Notes: generated by a model from the sequence alone, not told the origin. 64,000 bases of DNA from Bradyrhizobium sp. AZCC 1719 (GCF_036924525.1 NZ_JAZHRU010000001.1:1207001-1271000), one strand, 5' to 3'; shown: positions 1 through 11,076, counted from the stretch's first letter. Made by a program: numbers and translations.

Positions 1-762
1 CTGTCCGGCGCGCTGCGCGACATGACGAACGCGCTCTACAGCCGCATCGAGGCGATCGAGATGTTCGCCGCCGATGTCGCCCATGAATTGAAGAATCCGC
101 TGACCTCGCTGCGGTCGGCGGTGGAAACGCTGCCTTTGGCGCGCAATGACACCAGCCGCGCGCGCCTGCTCGAGGTGATCGAGCACGACGTCAAGCGGCT
201 CGATCGGCTGATCTCGGATATTTCAGACGCCAGCCGCCTCGACGCCGAATTGCAGCGCCAGGACATGGCCCCGGTCGATCTGCGCCGGCTGCTGACGACG
301 CTGACCTCGGTCGCCAACGAAACCAGGCTCGGTCATGACGTCGCCGTCGAGGCCCGCTTCGACGGCCGCGGCGCCACCGATACGTTCTCGGTGCCAGGCC
401 ATGATTCCCGGCTCGGGCAGGTGATCTCCAACCTGTTGTCCAATGCGCAATCCTTCTCCACCCCCGGCGGGAAAGTGCGCGTCACCTGCCGCCGCGTGCG
501 ATCGGAAATCGAAATCATCGTCGATGACGATGGGCCGGGTATCGGCGAGGATGCGCTGGAACGCATCTTCGAGCGCTTCTACACCGACCGGCCCCATCAG
601 GGCTTTGGCCAGAACTCAGGTCTCGGCCTATCGATCTCAAAGCAGATTATCGAAGCGCATAATGGGCGGATCTGGGCGGAAAACCGCCATGGCCCGGCCG
701 GCGCCGACGGCAATCCGAGTGTGGCGGGTGCGCGGTTCGTGGTCAGGCTGCCCACGCCATGA
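1..762 (+). CDS. chvG: Sensor histidine kinase ChvG, C-terminal part (gene starts before the window)
   Basis: The frame is open from base 1, so only the C-terminal kinase part is here. Visible are the H-box with the phospho-accepting His (codon 82-84, context VAHELKNP), the N-box (SNLLSNAQ), G1 (DDDGPGI), the F-box (FERFY) and G2 (GLGLSISKQI), that is, a complete DHp plus HATPase_c catalytic core. The sensor and membrane part is off the window. A kinase of this type directly upstream of HPr kinase, an EIIA-Man homologue and HPr is the Rhizobiales arrangement of ChvG, partner of the response regulator ChvI, which senses acid and envelope conditions. The name rests on this context as much as on the motifs. 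The stop overlaps the next start (ATGA), implying translational coupling. Confidence 0.85.
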   Translation: MSGALRDMTNALYSRIEAIEMFAADVAHELKNPLTSLRSAVETLPLARNDTSRARLLEVIEHDVKRLDRLISDISDASRLDAELQRQDMAPVDLRRLLTTLTSVANETRLGHDVAVEARFDGRGATDTFSVPGHDSRLGQVISNLLSNAQSFSTPGGKVRVTCRRVRSEIEIIVDDDGPGIGEDALERIFERFYTDRPHQGFGQNSGLGLSISKQIIEAHNGRIWAENRHGPAGADGNPSVAGARFVVRLPTP

Positions 763-1280
763 CGGCGGGCGCGAGCGTGCACGCCTCCGCCGTGCTGGTG
801 GGCGAGCGCGCCGTGCTGATCCGCGGGCCATCCGGCGCCGGCAAGTCGCGGCTGGCGTTCGATCTGATTCTCGCCGGACGCGCCGGACAGCTTCCGCGGG
901 CCGTTTTGGTCGGCGATGACCGTGTCCATCTCGACACAGTCGCCGGACAATTGTTGGTCCGCCCGGCGCGAGAATTGGCCGGGCTGATCGAGGTCCGGGG
1001 CCTCGGCATCCGCCATTGTGACTTTGTTGGGGAAGCGGTGGTGGGCCTCGTCGCCGACCTTGCGGCCAGCGATGCCGAGCGGCTGCCGCCGCCAGAAGCG
1101 CTCTCCACCCGCCTCAACGGTGTTTTACTACCGAGAATTCCCGTCGGGACCGGCTTTGATCCCCTCCCGCTGATTGTAGCGGCTCTGACGACAACCGTCG
1201 GTTCAGGTTCCGTCCAACCTTTGGATGATTGTTCGAAGGGGATTGGTAACCATATAAGCCCCAATATCGCCACCGAATAA
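759..1280 (+). CDS. hprK: HPr kinase/phosphorylase, short alphaproteobacterial form
   Basis: 173 residues. A Walker A motif (GPSGAGKS, about residues 23-30) near the N-terminus and the following HPr-kinase C-terminal-domain sequence mark a serine kinase of HPr. The Firmicutes enzyme is about 310 residues and carries an extra N-terminal domain; the short form with only the kinase domain is normal in alphaproteobacteria. It would phosphorylate HPr encoded three genes downstream on its regulatory serine. The start overlaps the kinase stop by four bases and the gene reads toward the EIIA and HPr genes, so it sits in one regulatory unit with them. The last 20 or so residues look less conserved. 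Confidence 0.88.
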   Translation: MTAGASVHASAVLVGERAVLIRGPSGAGKSRLAFDLILAGRAGQLPRAVLVGDDRVHLDTVAGQLLVRPARELAGLIEVRGLGIRHCDFVGEAVVGLVADLAASDAERLPPPEALSTRLNGVLLPRIPVGTGFDPLPLIVAALTTTVGSGSVQPLDDCSKGIGNHISPNIATE

Positions 1281-1412
1281 GCTGGCGCAGGCCTCACTCT
1301 TTACCGGCAAATTCCGGAACAATAGCCAAGATGCCCTCTTGCGCGGGGGCTCTGGATGGTCAAAGTGGCGCGTTCGTGCGGTGCACCAAAAAGCACCCGC
1401 GAGGAGTTTCCG

Positions 1413-1814
1413 ATGATTGGTCTAGTGCTTGTGACCCATGGGCGCCTTGCCGACGAGTTCAAGGCGGCGCTCGAACATGTCATGGGTCCGCAAAAACAAA
1501 TTGAAGCCATCACGATTGGAGCCGAAGACGACTCCGATCTGTGTCGAAGCGATATCATCGAAGCGGTGAATCGCGTCGACAGTGGCGATGGTGTCGCCAT
1601 CCTCACCGACATGTTCGGCGGCACGCCTTCCAACCTCGCAATTTCCTGCATGAGCCGCCCAAAGGTGGAAGTGCTCGCAGGCATCAATCTTCCCATGCTG
1701 GTCAAGCTTGCCAAGGTGCGCGAAGAGCGCTCGCTTCCCGACGCCATCGCGATGGCGCAGGAAGCCGGCCGCAAATACGTCACCATCGCCAGCCGCGTGC
1801 TCGCCGGCAAATGA
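1413..1814 (+). CDS. PTS EIIA component, mannose (Man) family
   Basis: 133 residues from the ATG at 1413, chosen over an upstream in-frame start because GAGGAG lies just before it and the family begins MIGLVLVTHG. The phospho-accepting His is residue 9 (LVTHGRLA). The DMFGGTPSN segment is the EIIA-Man signature. Alphaproteobacteria of this type usually have no sugar-transporting EIIC/EIID partner for it, so a regulatory role as phosphate acceptor from HPr is the established expectation. The stop overlaps the HPr start (ATGA). Confidence 0.9.
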   Translation: MIGLVLVTHGRLADEFKAALEHVMGPQKQIEAITIGAEDDSDLCRSDIIEAVNRVDSGDGVAILTDMFGGTPSNLAISCMSRPKVEVLAGINLPMLVKLAKVREERSLPDAIAMAQEAGRKYVTIASRVLAGK

Positions 1815-2137
1815 GCGACGACGCCGCGCCCGACAAGGAACTCGGGCCGAGCGTGCCCGCAGGCGCCATCTCGCGGGAACTTCAGATTATCAATAAGCGC
1901 GGCCTGCACGCGCGGGCCTCGGCCAAATTCGTCCAGATGGTGGAGCGCTTCAACGCCGAGGTCTGGGTGACGCGCGGCAACGAGACCGTCGGCGGCACCT
2001 CGATCATGGGGTTGATGATGCTGGCAGCGGGACCTGGAACCTCGGTTACCGTCTCCGCGATCGGCCCCGAGGCTCAGCAAGCGGTCGATGCGATCGCAGC
2101 GCTGGTCGCCGACAAATTCAACGAAGAAGGCGTGTGA
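1811..2137 (+). CDS. Phosphocarrier protein HPr (PtsH/NPr type)
   Basis: 108 residues from the ATG at 1811. Both phosphorylation sites are present: the EI-dependent His at about residue 33 (KRGLHARAS) and the HprK target Ser at about residue 64 (GGTSIMGL). It carries roughly 18 extra N-terminal residues compared with a typical 88-residue HPr. With the upstream HPr kinase and EIIA this completes the regulatory phosphorelay module downstream of ChvG. It is the last gene of the run; a palindromic repeat follows. Confidence 0.92.
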   Translation: MSDDAAPDKELGPSVPAGAISRELQIINKRGLHARASAKFVQMVERFNAEVWVTRGNETVGGTSIMGLMMLAAGPGTSVTVSAIGPEAQQAVDAIAALVADKFNEEGV

Positions 2138-2170
2138 CCGTTTCCCTTCGCGCGCCTGTTACCTTTAGAC

Positions 2171-2270
2171 CCTCATGGTGAGGAGCCGCGCAGCGGCGTC
2201 TCGAACCATGTGGCCCCGCCGGTGCCATTCATCCTTCGAGATGGCGCGTTCGCGCCTCCTCAGGATGAGG
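2171..2270. repeat. Palindromic intergenic repeat (CCTCATGGTGAGG family)
   Basis: The element starts with cctcatggtgagg, has catccttcgaga in its middle, and ends with cctcaggatgagg, giving inverted-repeat ends. It fills the gap between the HPr gene and the convergent SDR gene. Elements with this wording are common between genes in Bradyrhizobium-type genomes. It has no coding capacity and could act as a bidirectional terminator or REP-like element. Confidence 0.65.
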
Positions 2271-2279
2271 TCAGACATC

Positions 2280-3077
2280 TCAAAACGGGTTGGTAACAAT
2301 CCCGCCATCGGCGCGGAGCGCGGCGCCGTTGGTGGCGCTGGAGGCTTTTGAGCAGACGTAGCAGATCAGATTGGCGATCTCCTCCGGCGCGGCGTAACGC
2401 TGCAAGAGCGACGCCGGGCGGCGTTCGCTGAAGGTGCGCGAGACGAGGTCGTCGACGGTCGTGCCCGCAGCTTTCGCGCGCGCGGCCAGGCGAACCGGCG
2501 CCATCTCGACCCAGGTCGGGCCGGGCATCACCGAGTTGACAGTCACGTTGGTGCCCTTGGTGGTTTCCGCCGCGCCGCGCGCGATGACGAGCTGCGCCGA
2601 TTTCGAGAAGCCGTAATGCACCATCTCCTTCGGAACAAAGACGCCGGATTCGCTGGAGACGAACACGACGCGGCCCCAGTCCTTGTTATCAAGCATCCGC
2701 TTCAAATAGTGCCGCGTCAGCCGCACCCCGCTCATGACGTTGACTTCGAACATCCTTGACCAATCGGAATCCTCGATCTCGAAAAATCCCTTTGGTTCGT
2801 AAATGCCTAGATTGTTGACGAGAATGTCGACGTCAGGGAATTGCGCCACCAGCGCCGCGCAGCCCGCTGCGTTGCCGAGATCGAACGCCGCGACGTGCAC
2901 CTTGGCCGACGGCGCCGCCTGCTGGACTTTTGCCACGGCCTCACCGACCGCCGCCTTTTCGCGGCCGTTGACGATCACTTCCGCGCCCATTTGCGCAAGC
3001 CCGATGGCGGTCGCGAGCCCGATGCCGCGGGTCGAGCCGGTCACGAGCGCCGTTTTATCCGTCAGGTCGAGATCCAT
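2280..3077 (-). CDS. SDR-family oxidoreductase
   Basis: 265 residues, a single classical short-chain dehydrogenase/reductase domain. The cofactor motif TGSTRGIG is near residue 14, NNLG replaces the usual NNAG, and the catalytic Ser (SSESG) with a YxxxK pair (HYGFSKSA) follows. It would oxidise or reduce a hydroxyl/keto group with NAD(P)H; the substrate cannot be told. The neighbours, an HPr operon and a glycosyltransferase, give no pathway hint. It reads on the same strand as the glycosyltransferase upstream of it, with a gap of 22 bases, so the two may be cotranscribed. Confidence 0.85.
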   Translation of the reverse strand: MDLDLTDKTALVTGSTRGIGLATAIGLAQMGAEVIVNGREKAAVGEAVAKVQQAAPSAKVHVAAFDLGNAAGCAALVAQFPDVDILVNNLGIYEPKGFFEIEDSDWSRMFEVNVMSGVRLTRHYLKRMLDNKDWGRVVFVSSESGVFVPKEMVHYGFSKSAQLVIARGAAETTKGTNVTVNSVMPGPTWVEMAPVRLAARAKAAGTTVDDLVSRTFSERRPASLLQRYAAPEEIANLICYVCSKASSATNGAALRADGGIVTNPF

Positions 3078-3099
3078 GCGTTACCCCTTCGAGTGATTT

Positions 3100-4698
3100 C
3101 TATCTGGCCGGCGGCACGATGAAGATGTTCCAGGCCGTTGCGGGGCCAGCCTTGCCGAGAAAGAATCGCCGCGTGGTCATCACCATGCGCTCGGCATTGG
3201 CGGCATGGGCCTGCATCCACGCCTCGCATTTTTCCAGCTTCCAGTCGCCGACCTCGCAGATGCCGATGAAGCCCGATCGCTTCGCCTCCTCGAGCGAGGT
3301 CAGGCCGGACGACCACGGCTCGTCCGGCGTCAGCGGCGCCGGATGGTCGGGGCTGTAGAAGGTGACAGGCTGGCCGGTATCGGTATAGGCGGCGACTACC
3401 GGCCAGCGCGAATAAAACCGCGTGTGCCAGGCTTCCGTCAGTTCGCGGGCGAGTTCGGAACGTGCCCGATAGGTCGCGCCTGCGGTGCGCTTTTCATCCA
3501 GTTCGTAGGCGACGATCCTTGGCGATATCGCCAGCACGACGAGCGAAATGACGAGCCAGGTCGTCGTCAGGTTCAACAGCGCGATCTTTCGGATCCGCAC
3601 CGCAGGGATCGCGACCAGCGCGAGCGGCATCAGGAAGAACAGCGGGATGCCCCAGTCGGTTTTGATGTAGACGTGGAATAGCAAGGCACCCAGCGGCGGA
3701 CCGATCGCCACGACCGCCTGGACGATCCAGACATTGATCGCCTGCGAAATGTTGACGCCGGTATTGGCGCCGCGCGCGAGGAGCGGAAACGGCATCAAGC
3801 GGAACGGCCGCCACATCAGCGCTATCGCGCCGAGTATCACCGGTGCGGCCAGCAGCGCGAGATTGTGCTTGACATAGCCCAGTGCGAGATCGTCGATTAT
3901 CGCGCGGTCGGTGAGGGAGTAGGTGTCGCCGGCATAGGTGAGCGGGACGAAGTCCACCTGCTTCAGCCACATGAAGTGCGGGAGCATTGCGACCGCGAGC
4001 GTGGCAATCGCGACCCATGGCGCCGGCGAACGCAGGAACTGCAAACGCTGCGGATGGATCAACGCGGCAAGGCCGACGGCGCCGATCATGGTCAGCACCC
4101 AGTATTTGGTCATCAGCGCCAGCGCACCGGCGAGCCCGAGCCACACGCCCGATTTGATGCTGCGCTTCTCGAACGCGTCGAGATAGGCCAGCACGACGAG
4201 CGGCAGCGTGACGAGTTGCAACAGGTCCGGATTGTACTTGAAGCCCTTGAAGTTGAAGATCGGATAGAGCGCGAGCATCACCACGACGAAGAACGCACGG
4301 CGGCGATCGACCACGCGCAACGCCAACAGCCAGCAGATCACGAGGGAGCAGCCGAGCGTCGCCATTGCCAATGCATAGGTCGCCCAGTCCGTGACCGGAA
4401 ACAGCATGAACCAGGCGCCGGCGACCCATCCCGACAGCGGCGGGTGCTTGCCATAGCCGAGCAGGAACTTCTGCCCCCAGGCGAAGGCCTCCGCGACGTC
4501 CATATGGACGTCCTGCCCGGTCTTCAGATTGACCAGGATCAGCGTCCACAGCACGGCGTGGACCACGGCAAAGCCGGTCACCAGCCACAGGCCGGCCTTG
4601 GGATCACTGGCGCGTGAGGCCAGCCACGCCGCCAGCCGCTGGATCGTGGGAATGCGCCTTAAACGCGCGGCCGTGGGCGAAATGGATGCAATCGACAT
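3100..4698 (-). CDS. Glycosyltransferase family 39-like integral membrane protein
   Basis: About 532 residues from the ATG at 4698; a GTG two codons earlier is the alternative. The N-terminal two thirds contains many hydrophobic helices, an Asp in the first periplasmic loop (the HMDVAEAF region) and a GYGKHPPLSGW segment, as in the GT39/ArnT/PMT superfamily of polyprenyl-phosphate-sugar transferases. The last 120 residues are soluble and probably periplasmic. Such enzymes add sugars to lipid A, other lipids or proteins on the outer face of the inner membrane. Acceptor and donor are unknown. It is divergent from lepA. Confidence 0.8.
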   Translation of the reverse strand: MSIASISPTAARLRRIPTIQRLAAWLASRASDPKAGLWLVTGFAVVHAVLWTLILVNLKTGQDVHMDVAEAFAWGQKFLLGYGKHPPLSGWVAGAWFMLFPVTDWATYALAMATLGCSLVICWLLALRVVDRRRAFFVVVMLALYPIFNFKGFKYNPDLLQLVTLPLVVLAYLDAFEKRSIKSGVWLGLAGALALMTKYWVLTMIGAVGLAALIHPQRLQFLRSPAPWVAIATLAVAMLPHFMWLKQVDFVPLTYAGDTYSLTDRAIIDDLALGYVKHNLALLAAPVILGAIALMWRPFRLMPFPLLARGANTGVNISQAINVWIVQAVVAIGPPLGALLFHVYIKTDWGIPLFFLMPLALVAIPAVRIRKIALLNLTTTWLVISLVVLAISPRIVAYELDEKRTAGATYRARSELARELTEAWHTRFYSRWPVVAAYTDTGQPVTFYSPDHPAPLTPDEPWSSGLTSLEEAKRSGFIGICEVGDWKLEKCEAWMQAHAANAERMVMTTRRFFLGKAGPATAWNIFIVPPAR

Positions 4699-4812
4699 GG
4701 CCACTGCCTAGCGTGTTTTCGGCTCAAGTGGAATCAGCTTGGCGTGAAGAAAGCCCCTTAAAATACAGCAAGATGGTTGCCGCACGGGGACGCGAATGCT
4801 ATCCCGCGCCCC

Positions 4813-6624
<1,812 letters not shown>

Positions 6625-6734
6625 GCGGGCCGCTCGCGAAGCACCAACGATCTCGTGTGCCGGGCGCTGGCCGCGCCTCTCCGACGGGGCCTGGACACAA
6701 AATCGCGAAATCAACCCCATGCAAAGTAGAAATT

Positions 6735-6818
6735 GTAGGGTGGGCCAAGCGCAGCGTGCCCACCATCCATCCAAATCGCGGGTTCGATGGTGTGCACGCC
6801 TCGCTTAGCCTACCCTAC
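6735..6818. repeat. Palindromic intergenic repeat (GTAGGGTGGGC family), copy 1
   Basis: Begins gtagggtgggc and ends gcctaccctac, with nested complementary blocks (gcgtgcccaccat and atggtgtgcacgc), so the whole element can fold into one long imperfect hairpin. A second copy with better-matched arms lies at 53006-53094. It lies between lepA and a convergent acetyltransferase gene. No mobility gene is linked; it resembles a REP/MITE-like element. Confidence 0.7.
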
Positions 6819-6834
6819 GTTTTTATCGCTCGCC

Positions 6835-7326
6835 TCACGACACGTGCAAGGCGTAGAATTTCGAATCAACGGCCATGATCGGAAAGGTCTTGGGCAGCTC
6901 GGCTTTCTGCAGCTCCTTGAAATTGTTCCTTTCATAGAAGCGGTGCGCGGCCAGGAACTTGTCCGTCGTGCCGAGAAAAATCTCGGCAACACGCTCTGCG
7001 CGGGCATGCGCCAGCAGCATGTCAAGCAGCTTTCCGGCCACTCCGAGCTCCCGGCCTCGAAATGGAGCGGCGACAAACATCTTGCGCAGTGCCGCCTGTC
7101 TTGCGCCGATGTCTTTCAATCCGATCGTGCCAACGACCCGACCATTGGAGCGAGCCACCCAGAAGCCGCCGGTCCCCGATTGGTAGAACCCGGGAATATC
7201 AGTGAGATCAGGCTGGTCGGCTGCCGTGATGGGGATACCAAATTCTCGTTGCTGGATCGGCAGGATGACATCGAGGACTCCCTGCTGATCGGCGTCGGAA
7301 TATGGCGCAATAAGAGTTTCCTGCAT
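6835..7326 (-). CDS. GNAT family N-acetyltransferase
   Basis: 163 residues with the GNAT fold layout: VARSNGRVVGTIGL strand pair, the acetyl-CoA loop region around RKMFVAAPFRGRELG (R/Q-x-x-G-x-G/A-like, modified), then a long helix and FYERNNFKEL near the C-terminus, typical of motif B. It would transfer an acetyl group to an amine on a small molecule or protein; the substrate is not predictable. Convergent with lepA, and divergent from the MFS gene, with a 232-base gap. Confidence 0.82.
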   Translation of the reverse strand: MQETLIAPYSDADQQGVLDVILPIQQREFGIPITAADQPDLTDIPGFYQSGTGGFWVARSNGRVVGTIGLKDIGARQAALRKMFVAAPFRGRELGVAGKLLDMLLAHARAERVAEIFLGTTDKFLAAHRFYERNNFKELQKAELPKTFPIMAVDSKFYALHVS

Positions 7327-7558
7327 TGACTTTCTATCGTTCCATCAAGCGCAGGTACATTTTGACCGTCACGCGTTCGATACGCAATCCTCGAACGGAC
7401 CAGCCTCGTCATGGTCGCGCGCGAAGCTCCGCCGAATGCGACGCGCAACCACACGATCTTCGAATGAGAGGGTTGCCTTCCATCGCATTGCGCGACGACG
7501 CCAAATAGGCCACCATTATCCCGCGCATACAAATAACAGCACACGCGCAAGGAAACGC

Positions 7559-8794
7559 ATGGGCAAGGCTTCCGGTTTATCCTACGGCTGGGTCGTCGTC
7601 GCCGTAGGTGCGCTGATGACTTGTGTCGCGTTCGGCTCGATGCTGTCGCTCGCGGTGTTCCTGCAGCCGATTTCGGAGGCGATGGGATGGTCGCGCAGCG
7701 GCGTCTCGGCGGCGGCGACGATCAATTTTCTCGCCATGGGGCTGGCTGCTTTTTTCTGGGGCACGCTGTCCGACCGGTTTGGCACCCGCATCGTCGTCCT
7801 GTCTGGCACACTCCTGCTCGGCGCCGGACTGATCGGCGCGAGCCAGGCCACCAGCCTGTGGCAATTCCAGTTGGCGTTCGGCGTCCTGATCGGGATTGCG
7901 GCCGGCAGCTTCTATGCGCCGATGGTCGCAGTGGCGAGCGCCTGGATCGAACATCGCCGCAGCCTCGCGGTGGCGTTGGTATCGGCCGGCATGGGCGTTT
8001 CGCCGCTGACGGTTGCGCCATTCGCAAGCTATTTGATCACGGCCTATGACTGGCGCACGGCGATGCTGGTGATCGGCATCGTCGCCCTGGCGCTGTTGAT
8101 CCCGGCCTCATTGCTGGTGCGACGCCCGCCGGAGCCGTCAACGCCTGCTGCCGCCCATGGGACGGGCGCGCCTGACGGGCAGTGGACGGTCGCGCAGGCG
8201 CTGCGAACGCCGCAATTCATCATCCTGGCAGGCGCGCATTTCGCCTGCTGCGCGGCGCATTCGGGGCCGATCTTCCACCTGGTGAGCTACGCCATGATCT
8301 GCGGCATCGCGCCGCTGACCGCAGTCACGGTCTACAGCCTCGCCGGCTTCTCCGGCCTCGGCGGCCGTTTGCTGCTCGGCCTACTGGCCGATCGCTTCGG
8401 CGCCAAGCACGTCCTGGTCGGCGGCCTGTTCGTACAGGCCTTGGCGATCGCCACCTATCTCGCGGTCGGCCAGCTCGGCGAGTTCTACGCCCTGTCGGTT
8501 GTCTTCGGCCTCGCCTATGGCGGCGTGATGCCGCTATACGCCGTGCTGGTGCGTGAATATTTCGGCGTGCGCATCATGGGCAGCATGTTCGGCGCCGTCT
8601 CCGCTTTTGCCAGCCTCGGCATGGCGCTGGGGCCGCTCGCCGGCGGATGGGTATTCGACGCCTTCCACGGCTATACCTGGCTCTATGTCGGCTCTTTCAC
8701 GATCGGCATGGCCGCCGTGGCCATAGCCTTGAGTTTCCCGTCCGCCAAGCGACCGCCGCAGCCGTCGCTCAATGTCGGCCGCGCGGCGGCGTGA
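7559..8794 (+). CDS. MFS transporter (monocarboxylate/OFA-like)
   Basis: 411 residues from the ATG at 7559, preceded by AAGGAAACGC; a longer frame from 7436 exists but its first 41 residues are hydrophilic and unlike a transporter. About twelve hydrophobic helices are arranged as two halves of six. The loop 2-3 signature appears as GTLSDRFGTR and is echoed in the second half as GLLADRFGAK. Overall resemblance is to aromatic/monocarboxylate MFS importers. The next gene, a broken acyl-CoA-dehydrogenase-like flavoenzyme, starts 30 bases downstream on the same strand, so the pair probably formed a catabolic operon. Confidence 0.87.
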   Translation: MGKASGLSYGWVVVAVGALMTCVAFGSMLSLAVFLQPISEAMGWSRSGVSAAATINFLAMGLAAFFWGTLSDRFGTRIVVLSGTLLLGAGLIGASQATSLWQFQLAFGVLIGIAAGSFYAPMVAVASAWIEHRRSLAVALVSAGMGVSPLTVAPFASYLITAYDWRTAMLVIGIVALALLIPASLLVRRPPEPSTPAAAHGTGAPDGQWTVAQALRTPQFIILAGAHFACCAAHSGPIFHLVSYAMICGIAPLTAVTVYSLAGFSGLGGRLLLGLLADRFGAKHVLVGGLFVQALAIATYLAVGQLGEFYALSVVFGLAYGGVMPLYAVLVREYFGVRIMGSMFGAVSAFASLGMALGPLAGGWVFDAFHGYTWLYVGSFTIGMAAVAIALSFPSAKRPPQPSLNVGRAAA

Positions 8795-8824
8795 CAACAA
8801 ACAAAAGGGAGTGCGAGGAAACGC

Positions 8825-9996
8825 ATGAACAGGCAGCCTAGCGTCGATCTTGTTGAACGCGCGCGGGCGCTGGCGCCACTGATCGCGCGCGAGGCCGACG
8901 AGATCGAGCGGACCCGCCGCCTGACTTCAGCGGTAACACAGGCGCTGATCGAGAACGGGCTTTACCGCGCGCTGCTGCCGAAGAGTTTTGGTGGCGCCGA
9001 AGTGCCGCTAGAAACTTTCATGCAGATGCAGGAGGAAGTCGCCAAGGCCGACGCCTCGACCGCATGGTGCCTTGGCCAATGCAGCGTCTGCGCCATGACC
9101 GCAGCCTATCTCGATCCCGATGCTGCCAACGAAATCTTCAACGTTGCACCCGGCATTCTGGCCTGGGGCGCGATCAACCACGAAGTGCAGGCGGTTCCCG
9201 GCGGCTACAAGGCCAGCGCGCGCTGGGATTTTGCGTCCGGCTCGCGGCAGGCAAGCTGGCTCGGCGCCCATGTCCGGGTTGTCGAAGCCGACGGCACGCC
9301 GCGGCGCAAGCCCGACGGTTCGCCGGAGATTCGTACCATCCTGTTTCCGGTAACCAGCGCCACGATGCACGACGTCTGGGACGTGATCGGCCTGCGCGGC
9401 ACCGGCACCGATTCCTATTCGGTCGACAATCTGTTCATCCCGGAAAAGTTCGCAGCGCTTCGCGACGAGCCGGCGGCGCTGCGCGAGAGCGGCCCGCTGT
9501 ACAAGCTGTCGACCAACATGGTTTTCGGCATGGGTTTTGCGGCGACCTCGCTCGGCGTCGCCCGCGCCACGCTCGATGCGGCGATCGACCTTGCCCGGGG
9601 CAAGCACCGCAAGCGTCAAAGGCGATGCGCGACAACAACGCCGTGCAGGGGCTGATCGGACGCACCGAGGCACAACTGCGCGCCACCCGCGCCTATCTCT
9701 ATGCCACTGCAGCGGATGTATGGCATGACCTGTCGCAAGGCGCTGTTATCACCGAAGCCCATCGCGTGGCGCTGCGCATCGCCTCGACATGGACCATCCA
9801 TCAATCGGCCGCCGTGGTCGACACCGCCTATCACATGACGGGCGCAACGGCCGTATTCAATGCCAACAAGTTCGAGCGCCGCTTTCGCGACATGCATGCG
9901 ATCGCGCAGCAGATCCAGGGCCGTGATGCCCATTACGAGGATGCCGGCCGGGCGATCCTCGCGGGCAATCTCGACGCACCGCCGACGACGCGATGA
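8825..9996 (+). pseudogene. Acyl-CoA dehydrogenase/flavin monooxygenase family gene with a frameshift
   Basis: The reading frame from 8825 encodes an acyl-CoA-dehydrogenase-fold flavoenzyme (HsaA/HpaH/DszC-like group) up to about 9604. Homologous sequence then continues one frame back (KAMRDNNAVQGLIGRTEAQL onward) to the stop at 9996. Restoring one base near 9604, for example AAG ACA CCG CAA, rejoins the two parts into a protein of about 390 residues of normal family length. As written, translation from 8825 runs into unrelated residues and stops at 9655. Either a recent pseudogene or a one-base assembly error. No convincing slippery sequence is seen. The upstream MFS gene is intact. AAACGC-type spacing before the ATG matches that of the MFS gene. 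Confidence 0.85.
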
Positions 9997-10084
9997 AGCG
10001 ACGGGGCGCGGCCGGCCCCGAACACGAGCCGGCTAAAGCATGATGATTTTTGGTTAGATCGATTTTGGCCGCAGACGCGCTTCA

Positions 10085-10200
10085 CCTCTCCCGCTTGCGG
10101 GGGAGGTCGGCGCGAAGCGCCGGGTGGGGGCTCTCTCCACTCGGGCAGTGTCGCCCGCGGAGACACCCCCACCCCAGCCCTCCCCCGCAAGCGGGAGAGG
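10085..10200. repeat. Palindromic intergenic repeat with perfect 22-bp inverted ends
   Basis: The 22 bases at 10085-10106 (cctctcccgcttgcgggg...) are the exact reverse complement of 10179-10200. The interior carries a gggtggggg / cacccccaccc pair and the string ctctccactcgggca. The element shares that interior string with the longer element at 21285-21464, so both are members of one family. It lies between the convergent flavoenzyme and RDD genes. Confidence 0.75.
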
Positions 10201-10247
10201 GAGCGCACCTTCTTCGTGGTCGCAAGCAAACCTAATTTCATTACGCT

Positions 10248-10985
10248 TTAGCGTGCTGTGTGCGCGCCGAACAATTTGCCCTTCCAGCCACGCGCGATGA
10301 TCAGCGCCATCAGCAGCAGGACCACCACGGCCGCTGCGGCGTCGAAGACTCGCTCACCCGCCGAGCAGCGGCTGGCATTGTTGACGCAGGCATTGGACAT
10401 GATACCGGCTGCGTTAAGGCCGATCACGATAGCCAGATAAACGACGAATATCAGCACCAGATACACGCAAATGACGACCACCCGGCGCCACCGCGACGGC
10501 AGGTTGGCGTCCGCCAGATCGCTACGCTCACTGACATATTGACCGGGCAACGCCTTCGCCGGATCGCGGATCTGCACGGTGGATCTTGTCAGGAGATCGT
10601 GAATCGCCTGATTGCGGCGTGTCGCCGCGAGGACGACAAACGAGTACAGGCCGAGCACGCCCTTGATCGCGACGCGGGCGCAGGCCTTGAGGAAACTCAC
10701 GTTGCCGCCGCTGCGCTCATCGACGACGCGCAGATTGGTGAAATAGTGCCCGAGCGTGCTTCCGGTGAACGAGACCAAGACCGGCTCGTACAGCAAAAGC
10801 GCGGCCACCACCAGAATTCCCAGCGCCCGGGAGAAGTTGTCGTTTCTCACAGTACTGGTCAGCATCAGCGCACCGAAAAGGATGGCCATGAGGATCATCC
10901 AGTCGAGCACAATCCCGCGAAAGCGGCGGGAAAACCGAGCGTATTTTGGGGCAACCGTCACCGGCGCTTCGGGACAAGGATTCAT
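10248..10985 (-). CDS. RDD family membrane protein
   Basis: 245 residues from the ATG at 10985; the longer frame from 11144 adds a Cys-rich stretch that does not look like protein of this family. An RDD domain is recognisable: a basic ARFSRRFRGIVLDWMI start, several transmembrane helices and the TLGHYFTNLRVVDE segment. Two additional C-terminal helices follow. RDD proteins include Na+/H+ antiporters but most have unknown function. It stands alone between two convergent or divergent neighbours. Confidence 0.8.
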   Translation of the reverse strand: MNPCPEAPVTVAPKYARFSRRFRGIVLDWMILMAILFGALMLTSTVRNDNFSRALGILVVAALLLYEPVLVSFTGSTLGHYFTNLRVVDERSGGNVSFLKACARVAIKGVLGLYSFVVLAATRRNQAIHDLLTRSTVQIRDPAKALPGQYVSERSDLADANLPSRWRRVVVICVYLVLIFVVYLAIVIGLNAAGIMSNACVNNASRCSAGERVFDAAAAVVVLLLMALIIARGWKGKLFGAHTAR

Positions 10986-11076
10986 TTGAGATACCGGCCT
11001 TTGGGCATACCCATCATCTATGCAATTTGGCGGATTACACGCTAGTTTGTCCAGAGAATCACACCGGCAGGTTGCG

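Noticed and set aside
9595..9625. Programmed frameshift in the flavoenzyme gene
   Set aside because: No slippery heptamer, stimulator stem or internal ribosome site could be seen, and the family is not known for recoding.
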